Assembly (NCBI GenBank): GCA_904066235.2
Contig: CAJFCV020000001.1
Coordinates: forward strand, 5,952,001 to 6,016,000
Length of the DNA: 64,000 nucleotides
Direction of reading: 5' to 3'
Source: Bursaphelenchus xylophilus
Taxonomy: Eukaryota > Nematoda > Chromadorea > Rhabditida > Aphelenchoididae
Shown here: positions 20,723-32,352 of the stretch, piece by piece
Layout of the letters: each line of letters begins with the position of its first letter
Numbering within the stretch: the first letter of the stretch is position 1
Notes under the pieces: model-generated
What the model saw: only the letters and a program-made list of their open reading frames with translations
What the model was told of the DNA's origin: nothing
The model's database searches: none
Translations under genes and position numbers: made by a program

Positions 20723-22433
20723 ATGTCGATGCAAGCATACGAGCCCGGTTTCATTCAGAAGCCTCCAGATGAAGAATTTCAAGTAGAGGAAGAGGAAGGT
20801 AGGAATTTTAATTGATAATGTACCACATGATCAAACCGTCTCTCGAAAAGGGATAATTTGTTTGTCCAAGAGTTTTTATTTATAATGTAGCTTTTTCGTT
20901 TCAGATGAACCAGCGCAATCCAGTTCGACTACCGATGGTTTGTTTTTCTAACTATTATTTTCTTTATTTTTAGGTAACGTATACTTTTGTTTCTATTTTC
21001 AGATGGCTAATTAGTGTTTTTTAGAACCAGAACGGCGGCTTGTTGATGGCAAATGGCTCTGTGAATCACCTAAGGGATTCTTGGAATACGATGGAACTGC
21101 ATGGAAACCAATCGAAAATGCGAATCTAGAGGAACTGAAACAAAAATGGGATCAAGCACAACCCATGAACCAGATACCTCAGCCAACTTGCGAAATAAAT
21201 GGTGTCAGACACACATGGAACCCTGTAGCTAACTCTTGGATTCCCGATTCTCCCCCAGATGAGGACTTCTTGGCGCAATATTATCTTAGTTTCCCCGTCA
21301 ACGAAGAAGTCGCGAAACAAGAGACACAGGAGGATAAGAAACCAGTTGATAAGAAATTAATTAAGGCCGAGAAATTAGCGAAGAAGCGGGAGCGTGCTGA
21401 GGAAGAGGCCAAGAAAGCGAAGGGCTGGGTGGATCAAGATGAGACCGAAAACACCAAAGTTTATGTCTCAAATCTGCCTACGGAGATCAGCGAGGAACAA
21501 TTCATCGTAAGGAATTAATTTACGTTTTGTATTCTTTCAGAAATAATTGATATTTCCATTTTTTAGCAGAATCGAGAGGCCGATATTATGATATAATTCG
21601 TTTAATTTTAGGAATTCATGGGAAAGTGCGGTGTGATAATGCAGGATCCCCGGAATAAGAAGCCCAAAGTAAAATTGTATCGAGATGAGAAGGGGGAACT
21701 AAAAGGCGACGGCATTTGTTGTTACGTGAAAATTGAATCAGTTCAGATGGCTTTGAATATTCTGGATGGATGGAATTGGGATGGGAAGATTGTAAAGGTG
21801 GAGAGGGCCAAGTTCGAGATGAAGGGAGAATTTGATCCAACTAAGAAGAAGAAAAGGTTAACTGCAGAACAAAAGAAAAGATTCTTGGAAGGGCAGAAGA
21901 GGTAAGTATAAAGTGGAGTAATATATAGTTTCGTTGCAGATTGTTTGAATGGAAACCAGAAAAAGATCGTGCTTACAGACCGCCTTCTGATTGTACTGTG
22001 GTTCTCAAGAATATGTTTACTTTGGAAGAGATGGATGTAAGTTGATCTGGTCCTTCATGGTTCATATTTCTGTTTTCAGAATACCCCAGAATTAATGTTT
22101 GACCTGAAATCGGAGGTCAATGAGATGATGAGCAAGTTTGGAACAGTAAAACATCTTGTTCTTTACGATGTAAGTGTCCGTTTTATAATTTTTTTTATTT
22201 TCTTTTAGACCAACCCTGAGGGTGTAATTACGGTTTCCTTTGATAACGTCGAATCTGCTGATCTGGCTGTTAAATCTCTGAATCGAGTAATAAAAAGAGG
22301 CCGGAAACTATTTGTGGAGACTTGGGATGGCAAGACCAAATATCGACTTCAAGAGTCCGAAGAAGAAAAAGAAAGGCGCACCAAGGCATGGGAACGGTTT
22401 CTGGGAGAACAGGAACAGGATGAAGAGGAGTAA
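20723..22433 (+). CDS. HTATSF1: HTATSF1/Tat-SF1 homologue, U2 snRNP-associated splicing factor
   Basis: Seven exons encode about 430 residues. Tat-SF1 (yeast Cus2) binds SF3b1 and U2 snRNA during prespliceosome assembly. An acidic N-terminus is followed by a GYF-like segment (GKWLCESPKGFLEYDGTAWK) and a Lys/Glu-rich linker. An RRM starts at TKVYVSNLPTEISEEQF, with GDGICCYVKIESVQMALNIL as RNP1-like and helix regions. The C-terminal domain is a U2AF-homology motif: CTVVLKNMFTLEEMD, then acidic helix FDLKSEVNEMMSKFG, and RGRKLFVETWDG near the ULM-binding Arg-X-Phe loop position. The end is acidic (LGEQEQDEEE, then TAA). This order of domains is that of HTATSF1. The gene after it, MROH1, starts 140 bp downstream on the same strand. 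Confidence 0.92.
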
Positions 22434-22572
22434 TGAACTGCATTATATTTAAATTTACAATAAAGTATTTATGATTTTATGGTCTTTTAAACATTGTTTT
22501 AGTCAAAAAATACCGAAAAACTTTTGTCTCGTATATTTACAGTTTTGAGATAGGGTTTGACGCTTCATCGTG

Positions 22573-25500
22573 ATGGCGTCGAATATGGAAGGTAAATGAG
22601 TTTCTTCTAAGCATTTACGAATCGTTTAGAACTGGTGCTGACCTTACTCGACAGTGTTTTGAAGACAACCAATGAGGAAACAAAGGAAGCTCTGGCCGAA
22701 TCGTTATTCCAATTCGGTGTTAAGAGACCTGCTCTCTTTCTACAAGCCGCTCATGCTTATCTTGTGCAACATAACAAGGTGAGACCTTAATTTAGAGCTA
22801 TTCTTGTTTTAGTTATCCGATAATCACAGAGAATTCGTCCTCAAAAGCATTTCCAAAGTAATCCAACGACGGGGTGCAGCAGAACAATTGGATCAACAGC
22901 AAGTATTGCTGGTCATAAATCTGGCCACACAAGAGATGACAATGGCCAAGGATACGGATGACGAATGGGCCAAGGCGGCCAGAGATGTGTTGGTTACTTT
23001 GGCCAAGCACGACAGGTTTGTGGGTCATGTTATGGACGCATTGTTGCTCAAATTCCCTCCTGGCTTGAGCGTTGCTCCCCATAAATACATTACGCTGACA
23101 TTGGCGGCCGTTGCGCAACATAACCGTAAGTGTTTTAAAAATATTTACTATTATTTTTATGAAAAAATTTAAGTAAAACCTCAAAAAATATGTTTTAGCA
23201 TTTGGATTCGTTCCTTTTTTAACCGATGTCCTCTCAAGAACAGTCCCTTTATTGTCCCATCTGAAACAAGATCCTTTGAAAAGTGCCTGGTCTAAGGCCC
23301 TGACTGCTTTCTGTGAATCCCTAATCGAATTTTCATCCTCGAATGAACCGGAGCTGGAGAATCCCCATGCTGTAATTGACAATGTTGAATATATTCCCCA
23401 TCCCATTGTTACTCAAGACCTGCAGCAAAATTACTCCGATCAGTTGGAAGCAGCTTATGATGTAATAATCCATTGGGTCAGTAGCAAGGATCCTAAAGTA
23501 AGGTCAGATTCATTTGAAGACTTGTTTCTTTAGTGCCGGGCACACTCCGCGGAATGTGTCGGGATCCTATCATTGTTCGTCAGCCGAGAACGTCTCAGCA
23601 AGGATCTCAAGAAGATCATTACGTCATTCCTCAGCTTGTATAAGAAAGCACTGTCGCCAAATGAACAATACCACATAACAAAGGTAAGTTTTAATAGGTT
23701 TAATTTTTATTTTAGGGTATTGGATATTTCCTGGAGTCATGCTGCATGGACAATGTGGTCCCACTCGATTATTATCTCGATGATATCTTCAACAGTCTAT
23801 TTCCGAATGTTTGCGTTGTCACTGAACAGTGTAAGTGATGAAGAGCCCAAATGTAAAGGTTCTTTTAGGCTTTTCTGCCGATGAAACACAAGACAAGGTC
23901 CTAAACTCGGCTGCGATCAAGGTCCGGAACGAAGCCTTCAGATGTTTCCATGTGGCCTCAAGCAGATTCGCAGATAAACAAGTCTATTACCTGATCCATA
24001 AGATCCAAAGTGAAAAGGATTCTGTAAAATTGGGCGCCACCAACTTTATGAGACATCTCCTGAACTCGGCTGGAAGTCAAATGGAGGATAAGAAGTCTTT
24101 GATTACCATGGGAATCAAGCCTTTATTAGTGGACACTCAGTTGGCGGTCATGGTGAAGATGGGAGTCTGCCAATTGTGTGTAGCTCTGGCTGATCATGGA
24201 TACGTTGAACCGGACAATGGAGGGCTTCATGTTGTCCAATTCTTGGTCAGAAATCTAGTAATCAATGATGAAAATGGAGCCACGACAGCATCATCACAAA
24301 ACATTAAAACGATGAGATTAAGCCCAGAGCAGAACGCCCTCTTACAGTTACAACAACAGTGCGCTCAGGCTCTACATACTATCGCCAAGACTTGTGATTC
24401 CTCTGAGTTGTTACTCTGGCCATATCTGTTTGAGTTTGTTTGCAATGAGACTTACAGTCCCGCCTTAGGGGATATTTTCAAATGTATCAGAATTCTGGTG
24501 GCTAAGAAGAAGGAAAAGGAACAGACTCTTGACTTTTCAAAGGACATCGAGGCTAATGGTTGGTTATCAGTTGAGATGATAATGTTGTTTAGCGAAATTA
24601 GCCGGGCCGGTCCAGACATTCGCTCGATTGATTGTCTGTTTGAACAAAGGATTTGTGAATGGCCAAATCCAGAAGAGATCTAAGGAAGCCCTGAGGCTAT
24701 TAATAGATCTCTCCGAATGGTTTAATCCTCATCTGGCCAAGCAGTTACCAGAGAAAGCGGGCGAACTTTTGAAAGATCTTGAAAGTAAGCATTGATGCCG
24801 GCGCAATATTTATAATATTTAATTTTCAATTGTTTTATTGCGGTATTTTTAGGTTTATCGGGCTCATTTGACCTCTCTTCACCATCAAAGACGTTCATTC
24901 ATAGTTTGGATATTCAATGTCTGAACAGTGGACAATCGAGACAAAAGAAATGGCAGCAATTGACTTTGAACATGCTTTCTTCTTGTATTCATTTGGTCTC
25001 GGATGGAGATTGGAGACAGCAGCTGGCTGCCGCCCTTGGACAACAACTCAGATTATACACCAATTATCCATCAGATAAGGGATTCGCCATGAAATTACTG
25101 GGATCCGCACTTTCTCGGGTAGCCAACACGGCCTTTGTCACAGAACATATTGGATTAATGTTCAGATCAGCCAACCTAGGGAATGCTATGGAACGAGAAG
25201 GCTGTGCTTTGTCCATGGGACTTTGCGCTCAAGTCCACACAGATCTGGTACTCACTGAGTTGGAAAACATTGCCAAATGGGAACATACTCGGAAAGGGGC
25301 GGGGTTGTTTTCGTTTTTAAAGGATGCCATGCCTTACGGAAAAGGAACTGATGCCGATATTGTACATCTGAGAGCAACTGTCATCTTGAGCTATGGATAC
25401 GTGACCTTATACTGTCCTGATGATTTGTTGGTGCAAAGGTTGGAATCTACAACATTACCGTTTCTGAGACAGTATCTTGCGGGATTTAAGGTGAGAAAAT

Positions 25501-28500
25501 TAAAACTGTTTGAAATTAATGTTAAGCCCGACACACCAATAAAAGAATCGCACCTCGAAGCAATCAATCTCATCGGGATGGCTGTCCATCCGTCCAATCT
25601 AAGCGCGGAATATCAATTTGACTCGAGATACGAGTGCTTTACATATATCAAGGCAAGAGATTGTCATCTTTTTTGTCATGAGTTATTTTTAGCAATACGT
25701 GAAGTCCGAGTCCAAGGAATCCCTTTCAAACAGTGTTCTCTTACACGCCGCAAAAGCGACAGCAACACTATGGTAAGTTCTGTTAATATTAGGATGATTT
25801 AATTGAATGTTTAGTGCATTGGAACCCCCAATAAGTGACAACGAACTCTGGGATCTTGGGAATATTTTGACGCAATGGATCTTCCCAATAAGTCGAGAGA
25901 AGAGCGGACTGAAGACGGTAAGTTGAGGAGACTCGGCTTATTTATTAAGGCCGACGACGAAGATACAGCCACGATGATGGACTCGACGGTGCAGCAATAC
26001 CAGAGTGCCATCGGATGTATTGTTGCTAAGAAACCTGTTGTACATACAATCTCTCAACTTTTGAAAGTAGGTCAGGATTAACCTTTAGACCGCTTCTTGA
26101 TTTAGATTTTCCAACCTTATTATTCCTCTCTGGCTGATCACGAACGTTCCCGATCAATAGAAACAACCGTTCTAATCCTCCAAGTCTACTCGAATGATCC
26201 GAGAGACTGCACTCTTGGCCATGCCAACAATTTTGGTCCTTTGTCCAGCATTCTTGGAAGACTGGCTCCTCGTCTCGCTGATTCCGTCGCTTCTGTTCGG
26301 CTGGCCTCAGTGAGGGTTGTCTATTTAGGATTCCGATTGTCTCTCCTCCATTCGGGACATTCTCCTTTGGAAACGGAAGTCCTTGATGACGCTCTCTTTG
26401 ATTTGGATTATTTTATTGCCAATCATTTGAACAATGATGGAAAGCAGGATTCTGCCAAGATCAGAGAAGCCATTGCAGCTATTGGAGAAGAGATCGAAGC
26501 CAGACTACCTCAGAATCAGCTACAAACATACCTCTCAGTCCTCTTCAAAATGTTGTCTGATCGGCAAAGTAATGTCAGCACTTCGGCTGCTCAATTGCTT
26601 GGAATTATGGTTAATAACCGAGGCCATCTTCTAAATACCGAAGCCGAATTGTTACTCAAAACGATTACGGAGCAATTGGAGCTTGTTCAGTCATCAGTTC
26701 ACACTTATGCCGATCTTTTGGAGGCTTTCAGAATATTCTCAAATCATCAACCGAACACTGCCGTTGAGGTTCTTCTAAGACAACCGCTACCGTATTCAAC
26801 GTAAGTTTTCTGTAAGCTGTAATGTAATTAATATTTGCAGACCTTGTATAGACATGTGGAAGACATTGTGCCATGAACAAAGTCACCTGCTAGTCATCTT
26901 CGATTACATTTTGGAATTATCTGGATTTCCGTTTTCGGAGGATGAAATAGCCTCAGGCAATCCACCAGAGTTGTGCAGTAGTGTGGACACTGGTGCAGGC
27001 ACCACCATTAAGGTTGTCACTGCTCGGTATTGCTCTTTGACTGCCGCTTTCAATGAATTGATTCAGGTAAAATTAAATAATTTTGTAATAATGTATTTGT
27101 AATAGCATGGTGAATTTGATGAACAATTGTTGAGCAGAATCCCGTTTTGCTTGGCCGTTCTGTTACATCATCTTACTGCGGTCATTGTTGACGTTGTTTA
27201 TCCAGCTTCCTCGATGAAGGATCCCTCTCAGAAGCCGACTACCGTAATCACCCCGGAATTGAGAAGAGTTACAACCGTCCCTGCTAATATCGTAGTCCAA
27301 GCTTTGAAATCTCTGTTGATCAAACTGAATGCAATCAAATCCATGGACATTATGAATGCCGAGAGAGGATGGTCTAGCTTGGCCAATACTCTGCAGTATC
27401 CATCTGCTGTCGCTATTTTGTGCAGAGCCTTGGTTAATGAAAAGCCCGCCTTGATCTCGAAATTAATATCGATTATGACATCTAGAGTGGACAAGGAGAG
27501 ACTTGAAAGCGAAAAAGAAGTTGCAGCACTTGTTTTAGGATCGTTGGTATCAAGGTAGGTTAAATTTATGTATCTCGTATTATACTTGTTTAGAAGCCCT
27601 GATGTCAACGGACAGTTTGATTTTGATGTACTCAGAGCGATGACGTCCGCCTTGGCCACGGCTTTCACGGATGTATCATTGCCTGTCCGAAGAGTGAGTT
27701 TTAAAAGTTGATATAAGAGTTTGATAGTTCTCGTTAAGAGGTTTTACTTATGTGGGGATCCTCCACGACATCTGTCAGAAATCGGCGGAATCTCAATGTC
27801 TCTTCAAATCCCTGGCCAAAGATGCCTTCGAGTTCGCTCAGATTGGATTGGATGCGACTGATGATCGGAATGATTTAATTGCTGCAGAAGCGATGAACAC
27901 ATTACTCTCTGTGTGCGATGTTGTAGACAAGGATCTCCTGGAGACAGCACTGTCATCATTACTCTTGAAGTTGAGACCTTGTTTTGATAAGGTAGGCATT
28001 CGATTTGTAAAGAAATATTTGTAGGAATCCGTCGATCTACGAGCCGTTTCCTTCAAATTATTCGCCAAGTTGGGTCAGCGACTGGGAAGGCTGGATCTGT
28101 TCAGAGAAAGTCTTCACTCTAATCTGGTCTCAATTATGTTACACTTGAACGATGACTCAAATATAGTCTCGGAGGTATGTACAATAAATTTTTTAATTTA
28201 CTTTTAGGCCTGTGCATATACCCTAAACACATTGGCTGAGATATTTACATCTCCTCAGACGATCACGCTTATCCAGAACTCGATCAAGGACTCGGAACCC
28301 CCTAGAGATTACATATCGTTCCTACAGGATTTCAGCACAATCCTCGCTGTTTGTTTTCCCGATCGAGTCAACTATTATGCAATGTGTGGGACCAATTATT
28401 TCAAGAGTCATTTCCCGAAGATCCAATGCAATGCTGCCAGAATGGTGGGATTCCTTCTGAATGCCCTCTCGGAAGAGCTGAAGGAAACAATATCAAAAGA

Positions 28501-28650
28501 TATCGTTTTTGGAGGTAAGCCATGTCGAATAAGAGTCTATCTCTACCACAAATTTTGTTTCTAGCATACGCCGAACTACTCAAAGATACAAACATGAAAG
28601 CCCGAGAATCGGCGGCCGAAGGAATCGTCTCCTTGACATCTTTTAATTAA
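22573..28650 (+). CDS. MROH1: MROH1, maestro HEAT-like repeat protein 1
   Basis: More than 20 exons encode roughly 1,600 residues (human MROH1 has about 1,640). MROH1 is a HEAT-repeat protein of lysosomes implicated in their positioning. The first exon is only 19 nt (ATG GCG TCG AAT ATG GAA G). Helical repeats run end to end; family-matching stretches include SAGSQMEDKKSLITMGIKP, CVALADHGYVEP and DLSEWFNPHLAKQLPEKAGE. A frame change near 24625-24665 is explained by a 40-nt GT-AG intron (GTCCAGACATT to GAACAAAG) that restores AGFVNGQIQK, so it is not a frameshift. Stop TAA is at 28648-28650. There is no transmembrane segment or catalytic motif. Identity is firm; the function comes from limited published work on the mammalian protein. 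Confidence 0.9.
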
Positions 28651-28973
28651 AGATTGAGTTACCCTTCGCTCAACCCGTTACGTGAAATATTCTATTCGTG
28701 TCGGTCTATTACGTTCCATTTTTATTCTTGCTTTCGCTTATCCAACCTGTGATTCCTCATGGAAAACCTCTACGCGTTTTTATAGGGGTTTTAGAGTCAA
28801 CTTTGAAGCCTGTTCGAATGACTTTATTATTATCCTTATATTTCGGGTTTTGTAATGTTTGTAACTATATATTTATTCTGAGATTTTTAACTTATTTGGG
28901 AAAATAAATTATATTGTTTCTAAATTTTGCGCTTTCTACAGCCAATAAAAAAATACGTAGTTATAAAAGACGG
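28651..28973. other. Intergenic gap after MROH1
   Basis: AT-rich 3'-flanking sequence with no supported gene. GAAAATAAATT near 28900 may be a polyadenylation signal. A 69-codon hydrophobic frame at 28698-28907 has no family resemblance and was not called. Confidence 0.45.
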
Positions 28974-29890
28974 TGTGAGGCGGAACGACCGAGCTTCGAG
29001 GATTTCCCCACGAGGAATGATCTACATTTATTCAAATTTGATTGTACTTTCCCACGTGGGGCTTCCCTATAAAAGGCCTCCTTTCCACTGAATAAATCAC
29101 TTGACTCTTGAGCTCTCGTCTTGTCTCGTTACTGGGTTGTCGGGCCTTTCGACAACTCATTAGTGGCGACCAGGCGACTCAACGTGGAACGACTCACCTG
29201 CTGCAGCGGCCGTCGACCTCCCAGCTGGTCGATCCTTCTCTGGTGTGGAAGGAATTCTTGGTGGTGGTATAGCCCCAAGGGAGTACTATAAGGTTCTCAA
29301 AAACCCGGGTACAGGGTATTTACATAGCACAACTGAGGCACAAGTCCCTAGAGGATAGTAAATCCTAGGAAGGGAAGCACGAGGACAGTACAGTAAGGTA
29401 CAAAACTCGTGGACTGGCAAAAGTTTTCACATAGAAAACTTTCCAAGGTCAAGTCTGGTCAATAAAGGCCAGTTTTGAAAGTGCCATAACACTCGAGAGT
29501 TCGATTGTCCAAAGAGACAACGAAAACCTAGAAGAATTTCTAGGGGGACCCATCATGGACTTGATGCGGTTGACTCAGAATTGGCCTATGATTCTGAATA
29601 TTCGTTCTAATGCGACGGGATGCACGCCAGTGTGAAAGCGGACGGGAAGAGATCCCTCCGGTTAAGCTATGTGTCAGGTTGAATGTCATGGAAATAGCTC
29701 TGGAGCTGGATACGGGAGCTGCCAGGACGGTAATACAAGAAAGGGTATGGGGACAGATTGGTTCGGAAATTACCAAGTATACCGGGATACTTCAGGAATA
29801 GGCCTTTCGACAGATGGACATCAAAAAATCCTAACAAAGGATTTTATTCGAATAACCCGAATATTCGGGTTAGAAATTTTCGAAAGTTGA
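28974..29890 (+). mobile_element. Decayed LTR retrotransposon fragment (LTR, primer site, protease piece)
   Basis: 28974-29159 has LTR architecture. It starts TG and ends CA, with CCTATAAAAGG as a TATA box near 29067 and GAATAAATCAC as a polyadenylation signal near 29089. TGGCGACCAGGCGACTC begins at 29164 and is a plausible tRNA primer-binding site. After a leader without long frames, 29610-29801 encodes a piece of an aspartic protease with LELDTGAARTVI, matching the retropepsin catalytic Asp-Thr-Gly-Ala motif. Gag is missing or unrecognisable, reverse transcriptase and integrase are absent, and I found no second LTR. Affinity to Ty3/gypsy is a guess. It is an inactive genomic remnant. Confidence 0.68.
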
Positions 29891-30028
29891 AATTTTGGTA
29901 GACTAGAAGCTTTGCAACGAAAGATTGGAGTGCAAAAAAATCGTGGCTTCTCGCAACAAGTGTATTTTTATCGAGAAGTAAACCTGCAAATCAAAGTTTT
30001 TTATTAGTATATAGTTTTGTTAATAAAC

Positions 30029-30874
30029 ATGACGATAAAAAGGAAGCAATCCGAAATGCCAAAGGAAGAACACCATGATCCCGCCGTTTTTAAAGGTAAG
30101 TTCGGTAGTTTTGTTTCTGACTACGTAATAACATTCGTTTAGTTCTTCAATATAAGTTGTCTGGATCGGATGTGGAGAGGCAGATTTTTATTAAGAAGGA
30201 TCCCAGTGACGCTAGCTCTCTTGTCCTGGGTTCTATCCCGTTCTTTTTGACAACAGTGAGTATTCAGACTTTCATTTCTAATATTTTAGGATAAAATACA
30301 AGAAATCTTCGAATCTCTGGGGAGCAAAAAGACTGTAAGCGATGTTTCCAAACGGGGTGATCATCCAGATCAGGTAATAATGGCTTCACAATAATAGCTG
30401 TTACCATTTTTAGGGGTATACTTCAGCAAAAGTAACTTTTCTCACCGAAAGAGCTGCCACCAGCGTCTATACTAAGGCCGAAGAAATAGAAACGGTCATT
30501 GTTTCTCAGCCAGAAGGGTTTGGAATGGCCAAGTTTGTGGAGGAGTATAACTCTGGCCGCACTGGGTTTGCGGATGATCTTCAGAGAGCACGGACAATCG
30601 CCCAAGCACATCAAGAACACTTGGTCACGGTATCTTGTTCTGGATGTCAATAATATTTAATATGATTTCAGAGGAAAGCTGAGGCCAAGAATAAGAAGAG
30701 CAAACCAGATGAAGAAGGATGGGTTACTGTCACAAGCAAAGGTGGGTTTCTGATTCGTGTATTAGAATAGTTTTAGATCGTCATGTCTTCAAATCTCCAA
30801 AACTTGCTGGTATCAAGAAGAAGAAAGGAAAGGGATCAAAGAGCGAACAAAACAAAAGCATTCAACTATTATAA
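30029..30874 (+). CDS. RRP7A: RRP7A-like ribosome biogenesis protein, short C-terminus
   Basis: Six exons encode about 225 residues. RRP7 belongs to the UTP-C/small-subunit processome. The N-terminal half has an RRM-like layout: SSLVLGSIPFFLTTDKIQEI, then GYTSAKVTFLTERAATSVY. A helical segment FGMAKFVEEYNSGRTGF follows, then KPDEEGWVTVTSK, matching the strongly conserved DEEGWV(T/K)VT motif of RRP7. In other RRP7 proteins this motif is followed by about 100 residues ending in a conserved Arg-Lys-Phe-Arg-Pro-Tyr tail. Here only a Lys-rich 30-residue tail follows before TAA at 30872-30874, and no further exon is recognisable in the 350 bp before NHP2. The C-terminus is either naturally short or has been lost. 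Confidence 0.78.
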
Positions 30875-31224
30875 TCTTCACTGTTATCTCGTTGTTTTCG
30901 TTGTATTGTTGGTATAAATGACTTTTTCGAAGGTTTTGTGTTAGGTTCTGCGGATGACACCGTGTTTTTCATTTTATACGATGAATTCGTGGGCGCAGTG
31001 CGGAAAAGCGCCGACAAAATTTTTTCGCAAAGCGTTTCCTATTCCGAAAAGGAGGTCTTCGAAGATAATTTTTGAGTTCTTTGAATGGCTTGTATGATAT
31101 CCATCGTCATAGTTTTTGAATAGGAAGGTGTTTAAGTACGCGTTTGGTTCTCACTGATTTTTTAAGCGTTATTAGCACTAAATTCTAACGTTTTCAGGTG
31201 TTCCACTTTCTCATTACTCTCAGA

Positions 31225-31750
31225 ATGGGCAAAAAAAGCGTCAAAGCCGAAGCCGAGGACAGCATGGACACATCAACTGTGGCCACAACCACGATCGTGC
31301 CCGCCACCGACAAAGACGAATATAACGCTCTAACCGCTGTCTGCAATGAGATCTCCCAACCAATGGCCGGTCGAAAATTGGCAAAGAAAATCTACAAACT
31401 GTTGAAACACGTTGGCAAGGACAAGAACACCGTCTCCGTTGGGCTCGCCGCAGTTATGAAGTCTCTGAGAAAAGGAGAAGAAGGGGTTGTTATTTTAGCT
31501 GGTAAGAAAATCGTGTTTATTTTATTGCGTTTTAGGAAATGTATGGCCAATTGATATGTACTCTCATATTCCTGGTATTTGCGAAGAGAAGAACATCCCG
31601 TATGTCTATACCCCATCTCGCGAACATCTTGGATTGGCCCTGGGGTACAATCGTCCATGTATTGTCGTGTTGATCAAGAACACCAAATTCAGCTCCGAAC
31701 AATTCGATGAACTCTCCGAGGCATGTAAGGAGCTCGATGCGCAGTTTTAA
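31225..31750 (+). CDS. NHP2: NHP2, H/ACA snoRNP core protein (L7Ae family)
   Basis: Two exons (31225-31501, 31536-31750) with a 34-nt intron encode 163 residues (human NHP2 has 153). NHP2 is a core protein of H/ACA ribonucleoproteins that guide pseudouridylation and stabilise telomerase RNA. After an acidic Thr-rich N-terminus comes GRKLAKKIYKLLKHVGK, then SVGLAAVMKSLRKGEEGVV, the L7Ae RNA-binding helix-loop. AGNVWPIDMYSHIPGICEEK and IPYVYTPSREHLGLALGY follow the NHP2 pattern closely (human DTLPIEVYCHLP and LPYVYIPSKTDLG). The gene lies 350 bp after RRP7 on the same strand; both act in rRNA maturation, so co-transcription would make sense. Confidence 0.93.
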
Positions 31751-32352
31751 ATTCTCTTGTTGATTTGGTTGTTTGTTGTTGTTGTTCGTGGTTATATCAA
31801 CTTCCTTTTTTTTGACTCACGGTAAAAAGTATAAGACAGTTCGATTTTTTATTGGGCAATATACAGGCTGCGCCAAAAATATCACAAAACGAAAGAAAAA
31901 TTGAAGAAAAAATGTCCATTTTTTGGCCCACCCTGTGAAATAACGTATCGGGTCGACGAAAGTTCGGGTCAATACAAAATCAATCGATACGAGGCGGAGA
32001 CGCAGAAAAAGGTTATAGAAGGTGCCTACGAGGTCTGGCAAAGCCGTTGGATGCTAGGCTGATGCTCGGCGGAGACTTACAATAAGATAGCTAACCTTAG
32101 TTTTCTTGACCCGGAGTTATTGTAAAATAGAAAAGCTAAAACTTGCTCCAAAATCCGAAGCCTCGTATATGGATATAATGCTGTAATAGATGTTAAATAT
32201 CTCAAAATAGGTGATAAACTATTGTAGGACGCGGTCAATCTTATTATTTCTATGAACTGAGCCTTCTCCTAGCCTCTTTCATGCATGAAGTGACGAATCG
32301 TTGACCCGAAAACCCGTAGCGCGTGAAATAATTGCTCTGCACAATTACAATG
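31751..32352. other. Intergenic region between convergent NHP2 and SLX1, with a degenerate mini-repeat
   Basis: Both genes end here. The segment 31862-31937 starts TACAGGCTGCGCC and ends GGCCCACCCTGT, a loose inverted pair about 76 bp apart. It resembles the ends of the MITEs at 20022 and 63111, so it may be a deletion derivative. The remainder shows no gene. Confidence 0.5.

Noticed and set aside
24626..24665. Frameshift in MROH1
   Set aside because: A 40-nt GT-AG intron restores the frame and the expected helical sequence, so no lesion is needed.
29610..29801. Stand-alone aspartic protease gene
   Set aside because: The catalytic motif is present but only about 60 residues remain, no second-half flap or dimer residues are seen, and the LTR-like DNA upstream explains it as a retrotransposon remnant.
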